Assembly (NCBI GenBank): GCA_913776825.1
Contig: CAJYPV010000032.1
Coordinates: 62,001 to 126,000 of the forward strand
Length of the DNA: 64,000 nucleotides
Reading direction: 5' to 3'
Origin: Burkholderiaceae bacterium
GTDB taxonomy: Bacteria; Pseudomonadota; Gammaproteobacteria; Burkholderiales; Burkholderiaceae_C
Below the pieces are notes generated by a model that did no database searches, was not told the origin of the DNA, and was given only the letters and a program-made list of their open reading frames with translations. Shown in pieces: positions 52,695-62,381 of this stretch; within the stretch, counting starts at the first letter, position 1, and each line of letters begins with the position of its first letter. The translations under genes and the position numbers were made by a program.

Positions 52695-53966
52695 ATGAAA
52701 CGGCTCTTCCATCGTTTTCTCCTCGCGGCGCTGGTGATGGTGCTGCTCACGCTGGCCGGCGCCGCGCTGATGCTGCAAGGCGCCCCGCATGTGCCTTTGC
52801 GGGACGCCTCCGCCCTCACCGCGCAGGTGGCGCAGGCCCATGCGGCCTTCCAGCGCAATGACCCGCGTGGCCAGGCGCCCGGCGTGCGACCGCTGCGCCT
52901 GAGCGAATCCGAACTGGAAGGGCTGCTCGAGCTGGGCCTGACCCGCTGGCGGCCGACCCGCGCGGATCTGCAGCTGTCGCCCGGTCAGGCGGACCTGCAG
53001 CTCAGCATCGAACTGCCGGCGCCGGACGCATGGCGCTGGCGCTGGCTCAATCTGGACACCCGCTGGCACCAGGCCCCGGCCGCCGCGTTGTGGCCGACGC
53101 TGGAGTCGGTCCGGATCGGTCATCTGCCCTTGCCGGCGTCGCTGAGCGGCTGGCTGCTGCATCAGGCGGCTCGGCAGGCGCTCGGAGAGAAAGACCTGAT
53201 GCTGGCCCGCAGCCTGTTGCGGGAACTGATCTTCGACACCCACGGCATGGACCTGCGCTACGACTGGCAGCCGGATGTGGCCCGTCAGCTGGCCTCGCGG
53301 CTGTGGCCGGACGCGGAGCGCGAGCGGCTGCGCTTCTATCAAACCGAATTGGTCGCGCTCAGTGAACAGGCCGGCGAGGGCCCGTCCGCGCCGCTCACGC
53401 CGTGGCTGCAAGCGCTGTTGCAGCGCGCGGCCTCGCGCAGCCAGGGCCGGGTGGAAGTGGCCGCCGCCGAACATCGGGCCTTGATCCTGACCCTGGGCCT
53501 GTATGCCAGCGGCCAGACCTGGGGCCGCTTCATTCCCGAGGCCCGCGACTGGCCCCAGCCGGCGCGCCGCGTGCTGCTGCTGGGCGGGCGCGAAGACTTC
53601 GCGCTGCATCTGTTGATCTCGGCGGTGATCGCCATCGAGGGCGGCGGTCCGGTGGCGGATGCGATCGGTCTCTATAAAGAGATGGCCGACAGCCGGGGCG
53701 GCAGCGGCTTCAGCTTCAACGACCTGGCGATGGACCTGGCCGGCAAGCGGCTGGGGCTGCTGTCGCAGCAGGCGCCGCTGCGGCTGCAAGGCCTGGCGGC
53801 CGGCCCGATGCAGGAAAGCGACTTCACGCCCACCGTGGCCGATCTGCCGGAATTTCTCAGCGCCGAGCAGTTCCAGCGCGACTACGGCGGCACGGACGGC
53901 GCGCCGTACAAGGCGCTGATGGGCCGCATCGACGCCCGCGTGGCCGCGCTGCCCTGGTTCCGCTGA
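52695..53966 (+). CDS. Membrane-anchored protein of unknown function
   Basis: 423 residues. One membrane segment (about 9-29, LLAALVMVLLTLAGAALML), then a large periplasmic part with no known motif; near residue 290-330 FALHLLISAVIAIEGGGPVA and SGFSFNDLAMDLAGKRLG are the best conserved-looking stretches. ATG 52695 chosen because the eight codons above have no ribosome site. I recognise a hypothetical family in gammaproteobacteria only vaguely. Confidence 0.7.
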   Translation: MKRLFHRFLLAALVMVLLTLAGAALMLQGAPHVPLRDASALTAQVAQAHAAFQRNDPRGQAPGVRPLRLSESELEGLLELGLTRWRPTRADLQLSPGQADLQLSIELPAPDAWRWRWLNLDTRWHQAPAAALWPTLESVRIGHLPLPASLSGWLLHQAARQALGEKDLMLARSLLRELIFDTHGMDLRYDWQPDVARQLASRLWPDAERERLRFYQTELVALSEQAGEGPSAPLTPWLQALLQRAASRSQGRVEVAAAEHRALILTLGLYASGQTWGRFIPEARDWPQPARRVLLLGGREDFALHLLISAVIAIEGGGPVADAIGLYKEMADSRGGSGFSFNDLAMDLAGKRLGLLSQQAPLRLQGLAAGPMQESDFTPTVADLPEFLSAEQFQRDYGGTDGAPYKALMGRIDARVAALPWFR

Positions 53967-54075
53967 GCGGCTGGGCCGGCTCGACGAGATACCGCGCTGA
54001 GGTGCGGTCGGTCGTCGTCCCGCCCCGGTGGGCCACCGCCGCCGCGTTGGTCGCGGCGATGGCGATCGCTCCCGC

Positions 54076-55116
54076 TCAACCCTTCTTCGGCGCAGGTTCT
54101 CCGGTCTTCTTGTAATCAGCGGGGACGCTCATCAAGCTGGCGTCGGGCTCGCCGCGGCGGATCTGGCGCAGTTGATAACGCTGTTCGCCGCTGCGCGGAT
54201 CGCGGTCCAGGCTGCTGATCGTGATCTGCAGCTCGGGCGAGGTCCAGACCTCACGGGTGACGACGATCGGCTTCTCGTTGCCGACCTTGCCCGCTTCGAT
54301 GGTGCTGGTGAAGCGCTGGCCGGTCAGCTTCAGGCCCTCGACCTCGCGCGGCGGCAAGGTCTCCGGACGCGACCGATCCAGGCTGGCGACCCGCTCGGCC
54401 CGCAGTCCGACCGCCGCAGGGACCGGCATCGGCGCGGACGCCCCGGTGGGTGGCGCCACCGGCACGATCCGCATCTCGGGACGTCCTTCCACCGGCACGA
54501 CCACCACCGCGCGCGGCGTCATCGGGGCGGGTGGCGCGGGCGGGGCCGGCGGCTGGGGCGGCACGGCGGAGGCGGCGTCCGCGGGGGTGGCGCCTTGCCG
54601 GAAGCGCTCGCCATGGGCGCGGGTCCAGGCCTTCATCTGCTGGGCGTACTCGCGCATCCGGGCGGCATAGTCGCGCTGGGCTTGCTGGCGCAGGGCGGGA
54701 TCTTCGTTGCCGCCCAGGTAGCGAGCGGTCTTGCGCTCGGGGTCCAGCAACCAGTTCGCGCCGCCGACCGGGTCGCGCAGGTAGACCCATTTGCGACCCT
54801 GCCGATCGACTTCCTGTCGGGTGCGGCCTTCGCCGTCTCGGCACAGCTGGCTGGTCTGCTGATGGACGATGCGGTTGCCATCCATCAGCGGCTGCACGAA
54901 TTCATGCAGCGCTTGAGCGCAATAGGGGGCGCCTTTGACCACGGCCTCCCGCGAGAGGATTTGCGCGGCGAAGGTCGCATCCACGGCGACCTGCACCGGC
55001 AGTTCGGGCAGGACGGGCGGCGGCAGCGGGCGGTCCGGGGCATCGCTCTGGGCCTGGACCGAGGGCGCGCCCAGAACGATCAGGCCCAGGGCCAGGGCGG
55101 TGAACAGGGGCTTCAT
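54076..55116 (-). CDS. Secreted protein of unknown function in ECF sigma operon
   Basis: 346 residues from ATG 55116, preceded by AAGGAG. MKPLFTALALGLIVLGAPSV is a signal peptide (cut after VQA). A helix-rich region follows with many Gln/Arg (about 150-185), a proline linker (PPQPPAPPAPPAP) and a C-terminal domain (PEMRIVPV; TGQRFTSTIEAGKVGNEKPI). It is the third gene of an operon with an ECF sigma factor and its probable anti-sigma factor, hence a likely output or sensor. Confidence 0.75.
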   Translation of the reverse strand: MKPLFTALALGLIVLGAPSVQAQSDAPDRPLPPPVLPELPVQVAVDATFAAQILSREAVVKGAPYCAQALHEFVQPLMDGNRIVHQQTSQLCRDGEGRTRQEVDRQGRKWVYLRDPVGGANWLLDPERKTARYLGGNEDPALRQQAQRDYAARMREYAQQMKAWTRAHGERFRQGATPADAASAVPPQPPAPPAPPAPMTPRAVVVVPVEGRPEMRIVPVAPPTGASAPMPVPAAVGLRAERVASLDRSRPETLPPREVEGLKLTGQRFTSTIEAGKVGNEKPIVVTREVWTSPELQITISSLDRDPRSGEQRYQLRQIRRGEPDASLMSVPADYKKTGEPAPKKG

Positions 55117-55154
55117 GGCGGACTCCTTGTGGATCATCAAAAACAGGCGGGCGC

Positions 55155-55649
55155 TCACGGCAGCACCCTCAGCGCCAGCACATCGCCGGAGGCATGGACC
55201 AGCAATTCGGCATGGACCGGTTCGGCGGCGTGCGCCGGGTCGTAGGGCAAGCCCAGCAGCGCCAGCCGCTCGCGCGGGACTTCGGTCGGCACCAGCCAGG
55301 CGGTGTGGCTGCCGGCGGATTGATAGGCCGCCCAGCGCTCGGCGCTGACCAGCACGATGAAGTCGCTGCCGCGGGCGACCACGGCAGCGCCGGATTCGCC
55401 GGGCGGCGCCAGGCTGAGCAGCCACACGCACGCGGCCAGCACACTGGCGCACAGCGCGGGCCCCGCGAGCGCCCAGCGCCAGCGACCACGGCGCGAGGCG
55501 GCCTGGCGTTGGTCGAAGCCGGCGCGCATGGCGGCGAGCACGGCATCGTCGCGCTCCGGCGTCGGATGCTGCTGTTGCAGGTCGCGGGCGCTGGCCCACA
55601 GCCAATCGGCCAGTCGGGCGCCGCGGGGAGACGGGCGGATGTCAGTCAT
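55155..55649 (-). CDS. Probable anti-sigma factor, membrane-spanning
   Basis: 164 residues, one membrane helix (about 59-80, WALAGPALCASVLAACVWLL), cytoplasmic head of 58 residues and periplasmic tail. No zinc motif (HxxxCxxC). Its start overlaps the sigma gene by 4 bp (ATGA at 55646-55649), the typical coupling of sigma/anti-sigma pairs. Confidence 0.72.
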   Translation of the reverse strand: MTDIRPSPRGARLADWLWASARDLQQQHPTPERDDAVLAAMRAGFDQRQAASRRGRWRWALAGPALCASVLAACVWLLSLAPPGESGAAVVARGSDFIVLVSAERWAAYQSAGSHTAWLVPTEVPRERLALLGLPYDPAHAAEPVHAELLVHASGDVLALRVLP

Positions 55650-56401
55650 CGGGAGGACCTCGAAGCAGATGAGGCGGAGACGGCGGCGGCGGCGTGTGCG
55701 CCCGGCGCGGCGTCGTCAGTGGGGAGGCGCGCGGCGACGCCCTCAACCGGGCTCAGCGCCACGACCAATCGGGCGCGTCCGCGATGCAGCCGGGTGCGCA
55801 GGGTGTTGAGTTCGACGCCCGCGATGCGAGCGGCTTCGGCATACGGGCGCTCCTGCAGATCCACCAGCACCACCGCCTCACGAAACGACCACGGCAGGGT
55901 GTGCAGGGCGGCCCACAGTTGCGCCTGGTCCTGGGCGCGAACCAGTTGCTGCTCGGGCGATTCCATCGACGGGCTGCGGTCGGCGGCGCTGTCGGCGTCC
56001 TCGTCGTCGTCATGGGCCTGCGGTCGATCCCGCCAGCGCGCCAGCAGGTGATGCCGCGCGATCCCTGCCAGATACGCGCCGAGGCTGCCTCGGCCCGCAT
56101 CCCAGCCATCGGGTCGAGTGGCCAGTTGCACGAAAGCTTCCTGCATGGCATCGGCGGCCCAGTCCGGCTGACCGCACACCGCCAGTGCATAGCGGTAGAC
56201 ACCCGGCGATTCGGTCCGATAGAGCGGCTCCAGCGCGGAGGCGTCGCCCTGACGCAGCCGGCGCATCAGCGCGGTGCTGCTGTCCGGCGTGGTCGACGCG
56301 TCGGACGAAGCCGTCAAGCGATCCGCCGACGGATGCGCGGGATCGGGGTCGTCATCCCGTCGGGCCCGGACGCGGCCGGCCATGCGTGTCCACAGGCTCA
56401 T
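55646..56401 (-). CDS. ECF RNA polymerase sigma factor
   Basis: 251 residues, longer than most ECF factors because of a 45-residue N-terminal and a 25-residue C-terminal extension. Region 2 (about 45-120: ALEPLYRTESPGVYRYALAV, WAADAMQEAFVQLATRPDGW) and region 4 (about 160-215: LPWSFREAVVLVDLQERPYA, GVELNTLRTRLHRGRARL). Directs RNA polymerase to stress-response promoters; the target motif is not identifiable here. Confidence 0.9.
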   Translation of the reverse strand: MSLWTRMAGRVRARRDDDPDPAHPSADRLTASSDASTTPDSSTALMRRLRQGDASALEPLYRTESPGVYRYALAVCGQPDWAADAMQEAFVQLATRPDGWDAGRGSLGAYLAGIARHHLLARWRDRPQAHDDDEDADSAADRSPSMESPEQQLVRAQDQAQLWAALHTLPWSFREAVVLVDLQERPYAEAARIAGVELNTLRTRLHRGRARLVVALSPVEGVAARLPTDDAAPGAHAAAAVSASSASRSSR

Positions 56402-57060
56402 GAGGCGGAGCGCCCAGGGCGCGGCGGGTGAGGGTGGGCGAGTGTCGCGGGGACGCTCGGCGGATTCGATCGCAGCATGACCCTATTGCACCGGGCCGGC
56501 GAAAAGTTCCCGGCGCGTGGCGACGGGTTTCAGCCCATGGGATTCAGGGCGTCGGTCGAGCCGTTTGGTCCGAGCGCATGGAGGGTTGGCGCAATGGGTT
56601 TGATCCACGCCGGGCTGGTAATCGGCGGAAACTCGGTCTCAGGATTCAAGCGGGTTTCTGCATTCCGGCCCGTTGGATGATTTCAGCGATGTGACACGTT
56701 TTAGCGACAGCGGGCGCGGGCCGCACGCTGAGCCCAAATGGGGAATGTGCGGTGCTCGCAGAGCGTTAAATGCCGTCGATTGGCCGACGAGTGAGCGCAG
56801 GCTCACGGTCCCAAGTTGGTGCATGCGCCGAGTGAAAACCCCAAGTGCGTGCATGGGTACCGAGTCCTACGATCCGCCTCACTCGACGTAACCGCCGTGC
56901 GAATGGTGGTTGCCTACGGGGGCTGAGGAGACAAACAAATCAAAGCAACACCAACGAATCAAGAGTGACACTGTCACAATTCGCGGGCACCTGAATCAGG
57001 TGCCCGCTTTGTTTTTGTGGCCCGACCGGATGTTGTTTGTGGCCCGCTTCTGCGAGTCAC
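56402..57060 (+). other. Gene-free region with candidate small RNA and terminator
   Basis: About 660 bp with no credible protein. Its right part ends in a strong plus-strand terminator (56984-57016), yet no plus-strand gene precedes it, which suggests a non-coding transcript somewhere in 56650-56983. GTGACACTGTCAC at 56966-56978 is a short palindrome just before the terminator. The left end probably holds the sigma factor promoter. Confidence 0.4.
56984..57016 (+). terminator. Rho-independent terminator, no known gene upstream
   Basis: GCGGGCACCTG, loop AAT, CAGGTGCCCGC, then TTTGTTTTT. Perfect 11-bp stem. It terminates rightward transcription and lies 45 bp ahead of the TauE/SafE gene. Confidence 0.85.
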
Positions 57061-57828
57061 ATGGCCATGATCGAGTTGTTGACGGTGGCGACCGCCTCCT
57101 TGCTGGCGGGTTTCGTCGATGCCGTGGTGGGCGGCGGTGGATTGATCCTCGTCCCCGCGCTCTTCAGCACCTTCCCGAATGCCGCGCCGGCCACGCTGTT
57201 CGGCACCAACAAGGGCGGCGCCATCCTCGGCACTGCCTGGGCCACCCACCAATACGCCAAGCGCGTCACCCTGCCTTGGCGCGCGCTGTTGCCCGCAGCG
57301 GGCGCCGCGCTGATCGGCAGCTTCTGCGGCGCCTGGGCGGTGACGCAGGTCAACCCTGACGGACTGCGCAAGGCGCTGCCGCTGATCCTGCTGGGCGTGC
57401 TCTGCTACACGCTGGCCAAGAAGGACCTCGGCCGCCACCATGCCCCGCGCCACAGCGTCGGCACCCAGACCCTGATCGCCTCCGCCATCGGCGTGACGAT
57501 CGGGTTCTACGACGGCTTTTTCGGCCCCGGCACCGGCAGCTTCTTCGTCTTCCTGTTCGTGCGGATGCTCGGCTTCGACTTCCTGCATGCGTCCGCCAGC
57601 GCCAAGCTGCTCAACACCTCCACCAATGCCGCCGCGCTGGTGCTGTTCGCCAGCAAGGGGCATGTGTGGTGGCAGATCGCCGCGGTGATGGCGGTCGCGA
57701 ATCTCATCGGCAGCCTGCTGGGCACGCGGATGGCCCTGGCGAAGGGCGCGGGTTTCGTGCGTGGCATGTTCGTGGTGGTGGTGTCGGTGCTGATCCTCAA
57801 GACCGGCTACGACGCCTTCCTTCGCTGA
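57061..57828 (+). CDS. TauE/SafE (TSUP) family sulfite/sulfonate-type transporter
   Basis: 255 residues, about eight membrane helices. SLLAGFVDAVVGGGGLILVP and GVTIGFYDGFFGPGTGSFFV are the duplicated glycine-rich motifs of the family. Members export or import small organic acids and sulfur anions; substrate unknown. ATG 57061 chosen (MAMIELLTVATA); an earlier TTG is unlikely. Confidence 0.92.
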   Translation: MAMIELLTVATASLLAGFVDAVVGGGGLILVPALFSTFPNAAPATLFGTNKGGAILGTAWATHQYAKRVTLPWRALLPAAGAALIGSFCGAWAVTQVNPDGLRKALPLILLGVLCYTLAKKDLGRHHAPRHSVGTQTLIASAIGVTIGFYDGFFGPGTGSFFVFLFVRMLGFDFLHASASAKLLNTSTNAAALVLFASKGHVWWQIAAVMAVANLIGSLLGTRMALAKGAGFVRGMFVVVVSVLILKTGYDAFLR

Positions 57829-58035
57829 CCGCCGCCTGCTGGCCGCTCACGGCGCTCCTGTTGCTTCCGCCGATCACCGGCACGCTCTGGACGATCCCCG
57901 CGTGGCTCAATCGCCTGACCCTTGGCGGGCGGGTGCGCCGGGCGGACATCGGCGTCCCCCCAAGCGTCCGCCAAAGGCGGGATGTCCGCTGGCCTCGGTC
58001 CAGCGATACCATTGGATAAACAACCTCTTCACACC

Positions 58036-58854
58036 ATGCCCGTCGATCCACAACTGCGTTCGCTGGACATCGAAATCCCCACCCAGCCGGAAGTGCTGGT
58101 CAAGCTCTCGCTGTTGATGGCGGATGACGACATCGACCTGCAGGCCGTCTGCGCCCTGGTCGAAACCGACATGGCCATGGCCGCCGCCGTGCTGAAGGCG
58201 GTCAATTCGTCGATGTACGGCCTGCGGGGCCGGGTCCAGACGGTGCATCAGGCGCTGACCTATCTCGGCATGCGGGAAGTCGCGGCCATCACCTTCGAAA
58301 TGGGCCTGCGCGCCGCCTTCCCTCCGGCGGCGGAGCTCGAACCCGTCTGGGACCGCGCCTCCAAGCGCGGCCTGCTGATGGGCCGCATGGGCCAGATGCT
58401 GAGCGTCGATCCCTGGGCCGCGCACTCCGCCGGCCTGTTCGAGGAATGCGGCAAGGCGGTCCTCTACCGTCATGCGCCGGGCCACTACCCGGCCATGCTG
58501 CGAGCCGCCAGCAGCGACATGGAGCTGGTGCAACTGGAGCACACCGCTTTCGGCGTCAGCCACGACGCGCTGGGCGCCGCGCTGTGCGAAAGCTGGGGCC
58601 TGGCGCCGGCTGCGGTGGCGAGCGTCCGCTTCCATGTGCAGTTGCAGTACGACGCGGAAATGCCGGAAGCGATGCAGCGCCGCAGCGTGGGCGCGATCTC
58701 GCTGGTGGCCTGGACCTTGATGAATCAGCCGGCGCAGCTCGATGAAACGGTCATGCGCATCGCGCCGCAGGCCCAACTGGACGAAACCCTGATGCTGCGC
58801 GCGGCCCGCCGCGTGGAAGAGCAACTGGAGCAGGCGGAGTCTCGCGGCCGTTGA
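58036..58854 (+). CDS. HDOD domain protein
   Basis: 272 residues, of which about 10-215 are an HDOD domain (HD-related output domain without phosphohydrolase residues): IPTQPEVLVKLSLLMADDDI, LVETDMAMAAAVLKAVNSSM. Often found in signalling proteins next to cyclic di-GMP enzymes, and it converges here on a diguanylate cyclase (22-bp gap). Biochemical role unclear. Confidence 0.9.
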   Translation: MPVDPQLRSLDIEIPTQPEVLVKLSLLMADDDIDLQAVCALVETDMAMAAAVLKAVNSSMYGLRGRVQTVHQALTYLGMREVAAITFEMGLRAAFPPAAELEPVWDRASKRGLLMGRMGQMLSVDPWAAHSAGLFEECGKAVLYRHAPGHYPAMLRAASSDMELVQLEHTAFGVSHDALGAALCESWGLAPAAVASVRFHVQLQYDAEMPEAMQRRSVGAISLVAWTLMNQPAQLDETVMRIAPQAQLDETLMLRAARRVEEQLEQAESRGR

Positions 58855-58875
58855 TCGGGTGGGGCAACGCCCTCC

Positions 58876-60183
58876 TCACGACGCCAGACACAGCCGGTCC
58901 CGGCCCGTGTGTTTGGCCAGGTACAGCGCCTCATCCGCCGCCTGCATCAGCGCCTGCGGACTCATGTAAGGATGCCCTGGCTGATAAGCCGCCAGGCCGA
59001 TGCTGAGCGTCACCACGTCGGCCTCGCGGGGTCGGCCGCGTGCGGCGGGCCTGGCGCCATGCGGAATCGCCAGTTCGCGCCACTGCTCCCGCATGCTTTC
59101 CAGCAGACCCTGCGCGGTGTCCAGGTCCAGGCCGGGCAACAGCACCACGAACTCTTCGCCGCCCAGACGGGCCACCAGATCGGTGTCGCGCTGGAAATGC
59201 TCCTTGAGCACCCGCGCCAGCGCGCGCAACACCTCGTCCCCGGCCGGTCGGCCGTGATGCTGGTTGTAGGGCTTGAGATCGTCCACATCCAGCACCGCCA
59301 GCGCCAGACGGCCCTGATCGCGCTGGGCGCGCTTGAACTCGCGCCGCAGTGCGATCTCGAATTCACGCCGGTTGCTGGCACCGGTCAGCGCGTCGTGCCG
59401 TTCCAACTGGGCCAGCTCCCGGCGCTTGGCGTCCAGGGTGCGCTCGACCTGCGCCAGCCGTTGATGCTGGCGCTCCACTTCTTCCCGCAGTTGGCGGCCA
59501 CGAGACTGCTCGCGCTGCAGCTCATCGCCGAGCGCGGTGTGCACATGGACGAAGGCCTGTTCCAGCCGCAGCAGCTCCGCCGGCGGATGCTCATCCGGCT
59601 CCAGCCAGGAGAGCGACTGCGGCGGCTGGGTCGGATCGAAGCGACTCGCTTCCTCCGACAGTCGGCGCAGACGTCGCAACAGCCAGCGATCCAGCATCGC
59701 CGCGCCGATCAGGCCCAGCGCAATGACCAGCATCAAGTGGATCAGCGTGCTGCGCAGCAAGGGGTCCTGACGCAGGGTGTTGCCCATCGAGACCGCCGGT
59801 GCCTGGACGCGCAGCGCGCCGGCTTCGCCCAGCGGAAATTCGGTGCCGGGGCCGGGTTCGACCTCGGCATCCGTCAGCTCGTTCTGGGCGCGGTATTGCG
59901 CGCCGGCCAGGGTGCGCAGCTCCGCGCTGTGCAAGCCGTGGCGCTGCACGATCTGGTGCAGCAGTTGCCGCACCTCGTCGGGTTTCTGCTCGATGCTGAG
60001 CGTCAGCGGGCCGGCATACAGCGCGGGCAGGGCCGACAGCTCCTGATGCAGCCGGGCGGCGCGACGCTGGGTTTCCTCCCGGAGCTGCCAGCCGCTGGAC
60101 ATCACGACCAGCAGCAGCCCCAGCGCAAACAGCGCCACCATCGTGCGCGCACCAACCGAGATGCTGATGGCCTTCAAGGTCAT
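58876..60183 (-). CDS. Membrane diguanylate cyclase (GGDEF)
   Basis: 435 residues from ATG 60183 (an ATG at 60234 is the alternative). Membrane segments at about 14-32 and 145-165 enclose a periplasmic region; a coiled coil (about 220-265, REEVERQHQRLAQVERTLDA) leads to the GGDEF domain with ARLGGEEFVVLLPG and an intact inhibitory site RDTD five residues before. Should produce cyclic di-GMP with feedback inhibition. Confidence 0.9.
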   Translation of the reverse strand: MTLKAISISVGARTMVALFALGLLLVVMSSGWQLREETQRRAARLHQELSALPALYAGPLTLSIEQKPDEVRQLLHQIVQRHGLHSAELRTLAGAQYRAQNELTDAEVEPGPGTEFPLGEAGALRVQAPAVSMGNTLRQDPLLRSTLIHLMLVIALGLIGAAMLDRWLLRRLRRLSEEASRFDPTQPPQSLSWLEPDEHPPAELLRLEQAFVHVHTALGDELQREQSRGRQLREEVERQHQRLAQVERTLDAKRRELAQLERHDALTGASNRREFEIALRREFKRAQRDQGRLALAVLDVDDLKPYNQHHGRPAGDEVLRALARVLKEHFQRDTDLVARLGGEEFVVLLPGLDLDTAQGLLESMREQWRELAIPHGARPAARGRPREADVVTLSIGLAAYQPGHPYMSPQALMQAADEALYLAKHTGRDRLCLAS

Positions 60184-60471
60184 GGGTAGGTCCGGGTTCA
60201 GTGGCAGCCGCGGAAACAGGAACCTCGAATTCATTGTGCATGGCGCCCTCGTGCGTCTTCCCCGGGGAAACGCCAGGGCCCACGCCCCCGAAATCAGCGC
60301 CATGACCGCCATGATTCCGCTGGAACGCGGACGGCGCCTCCCCCATTCGATGGACTTCCTGGCCTGTGGACGGGGGGTCTGGCGCGAGCGTCGCCGCGGC
60401 TTGGTTCGGGGCCGCACCCGGCGGCGACCCGGCGACCGGTCAGGCGCCCCGCCGCGCTGGTCATCCGCGCG

Positions 60472-61401
60472 TCAGTCGATGCCGCTCAGCCGGCACTGGC
60501 TCTCGAACCGCCGTGCGAGCCCGCTGACCGGATCGACAAACCCGATCTCCCGCGCCAGCAATTGCAGCGGACGGCTGAAGTCCAGCGTGTCCTCTACCGG
60601 CATCAGGACGGGATAGATGCGGTCCCCCCACAGCGGCAGACCCAGGCTGCACATCTGCGCGCGCAGCTGATGCTTCAGGCCGGTCTCCGGTCGGAGCTCA
60701 TAGCGCGCCCAGTCGCCGTCCGCGCGCGGCCCGAGTCGCTCGATCAGGCGGATCTCGGTGAAGGCATTGGGCTCGCCGTCCACCGTGCGCATCTGCATGA
60801 AGTCGACCGGATGCTCTTCCAGCCGCGTGGCCAGCGTCAGCGGCCAAGAGAGTTCCTCGCGCCAGCCCGCCACGGCTTCATAGACCTTCTCGACCGCGCG
60901 ATCGCGGAACAGGCGTTGATAGGCATCGCGGCTGTCCGGCCGCACCGAAAACAAGGTCAGCCCGGCGGTTTCCCGGTCCAGGCGGTGGATCGGGCTCAAC
61001 TCGGTCAGTCCGGTCTCGCGGCGCAGGCGCGCCAGCAGGGTCTCCCGCGCATAGCGGCCCTTGGGCGTCACCGGCAGGAAGTGCGGCTTGTCCGCGACCA
61101 GCAGGTGATCGTCCAGATGCAGGATGCGCGACGGGAAGGGGATCTCCGGCTCATGCGGCAGCCAGCGCCAGTAATAGAGCCGGCGATGGGCGCGATAGGG
61201 CGCGTCCGGCGTCAGCGCGAGGCCTTGCTCGTCGAGCACATCGCCCTGGCTCAGGCGTTGCGACCAGTCGTCGCGGGTGACCAGCGGCAGGCGGTCGGCG
61301 AGGAAATCCAGCACCCGCGACCACGGTCCCGGCGGGCAGGCCAGCGCGCTGGCGGCCACGCCGTCGCGCAGTGGCAAGGCCAGTTTGGGGGGGCGCGCCA
61401 T
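60472..61401 (-). CDS. RluA-family pseudouridine synthase
   Basis: 309 residues. S4-like N-terminal part and catalytic motif SPIHRLDRETAGLTLF, with Asp as nucleophile. Family members modify uridines of 23S rRNA or tRNA. GLKHQLRAQMCSLGLPLWGD is also typical. The specific target (RluA, RluC, TruC type) is not assigned. Confidence 0.93.
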   Translation of the reverse strand: MARPPKLALPLRDGVAASALACPPGPWSRVLDFLADRLPLVTRDDWSQRLSQGDVLDEQGLALTPDAPYRAHRRLYYWRWLPHEPEIPFPSRILHLDDHLLVADKPHFLPVTPKGRYARETLLARLRRETGLTELSPIHRLDRETAGLTLFSVRPDSRDAYQRLFRDRAVEKVYEAVAGWREELSWPLTLATRLEEHPVDFMQMRTVDGEPNAFTEIRLIERLGPRADGDWARYELRPETGLKHQLRAQMCSLGLPLWGDRIYPVLMPVEDTLDFSRPLQLLAREIGFVDPVSGLARRFESQCRLSGID

Positions 61402-61410
61402 CGCTGAGCG

Positions 61411-62340
61411 TCAGTCGATCTGCGCCGGCCCGCGACCGCGCTCGTCCAGATAGCGGCGCAGACGCTGCTGATCCTCCGCATCCAGCGGCGCACCGCCGCG
61501 CCAGGAACGGATCCACTGGTCGCGTTGCGGATCGGCCGCCATCTCGCGCACGGTCTGGTCGATGGCCTCGATCGCGCGTCGGCCTTCGGGCGAGCGGCTG
61601 CAGGCGCTCACCGCCATCGGCGTGCTGCGGCCCTCGGCCAGCGGCAAGGTGGCGAGCGTCGGGCCGCCGGGATGCTGGGTCATGAATTCATCGACCGACA
61701 CGGGATAGTCCAGCGTGTAGTCCATGCGGCCGGCGCGCAGCATTGCGAGCAGATTGGCGCCGCGACCGGCCACCACCGCGCGCGGCGCGTGCTCGGGCTG
61801 AGAGGCCAGCAACTGGTCGATGCGCGGGCCGTAGCTCCGATCCCGCGGCAGCAGGCCGACCAGATCGCGGCGGCGCAGCAGATCGGCCAGCTTCAGCGGC
61901 TGACCGCCGGCTTCGAACCGCGCCAGGTCATCGCGACGCACGATCACATGGATCTGGCGCGACATCATCGGCGGATGCAGCGGCGTGAAGTACAGCCACT
62001 GCTGGCGCTCAGGCGTGCGCACATGCAGCACGGTGCACAGGGTCTCGCCCTGGCGGACCTGGGCTTCGAACCGCGGCAGGCTCAGCGGCACCAGCTCATG
62101 GCGGAACTGAGGCATGCGGCCGATCAGCACCCGCAGGAAGCCGTCGACCTCGCCCTGGCCGAGCTCGTCCGGCCGCTGCGGCGGTCGGCCGTCCCGAAAG
62201 CTGAAATGCGGCGGCAGATCCTGCACCAGCCAGCGGATGGTGGCGGGCGTTGCGGTCGCGTTCAGGGTCGCCCAGGCGCTCGCCGGCATGAGCGCGCCCA
62301 GCAGCGCCGCGCTGAGCGCGGCACCGCCAATCACTTCCAT
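61411..62340 (-). CDS. Periplasmic solute-binding-like protein (TIGR02285 type)
   Basis: 309 residues from ATG 62340. The start MEVIGGAALSAALLGALMPA is a signal peptide; an ATG 20 codons earlier overlaps murA by 19 bp. The mature part looks like an SBP_bac_3 fold (IRWLVQDLPPHFSFRDGRPP; GRMDYTLDYPVSVDEF). Related proteins are found without transport genes and may serve as sensory or binding proteins. Confidence 0.78.
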   Translation of the reverse strand: MEVIGGAALSAALLGALMPASAWATLNATATPATIRWLVQDLPPHFSFRDGRPPQRPDELGQGEVDGFLRVLIGRMPQFRHELVPLSLPRFEAQVRQGETLCTVLHVRTPERQQWLYFTPLHPPMMSRQIHVIVRRDDLARFEAGGQPLKLADLLRRRDLVGLLPRDRSYGPRIDQLLASQPEHAPRAVVAGRGANLLAMLRAGRMDYTLDYPVSVDEFMTQHPGGPTLATLPLAEGRSTPMAVSACSRSPEGRRAIEAIDQTVREMAADPQRDQWIRSWRGGAPLDAEDQQRLRRYLDERGRGPAQID

Positions 62341-62381
62341 CACGGCCCTCGCCGAGCCGGCCGCTCGACGCAGGGACTTGG

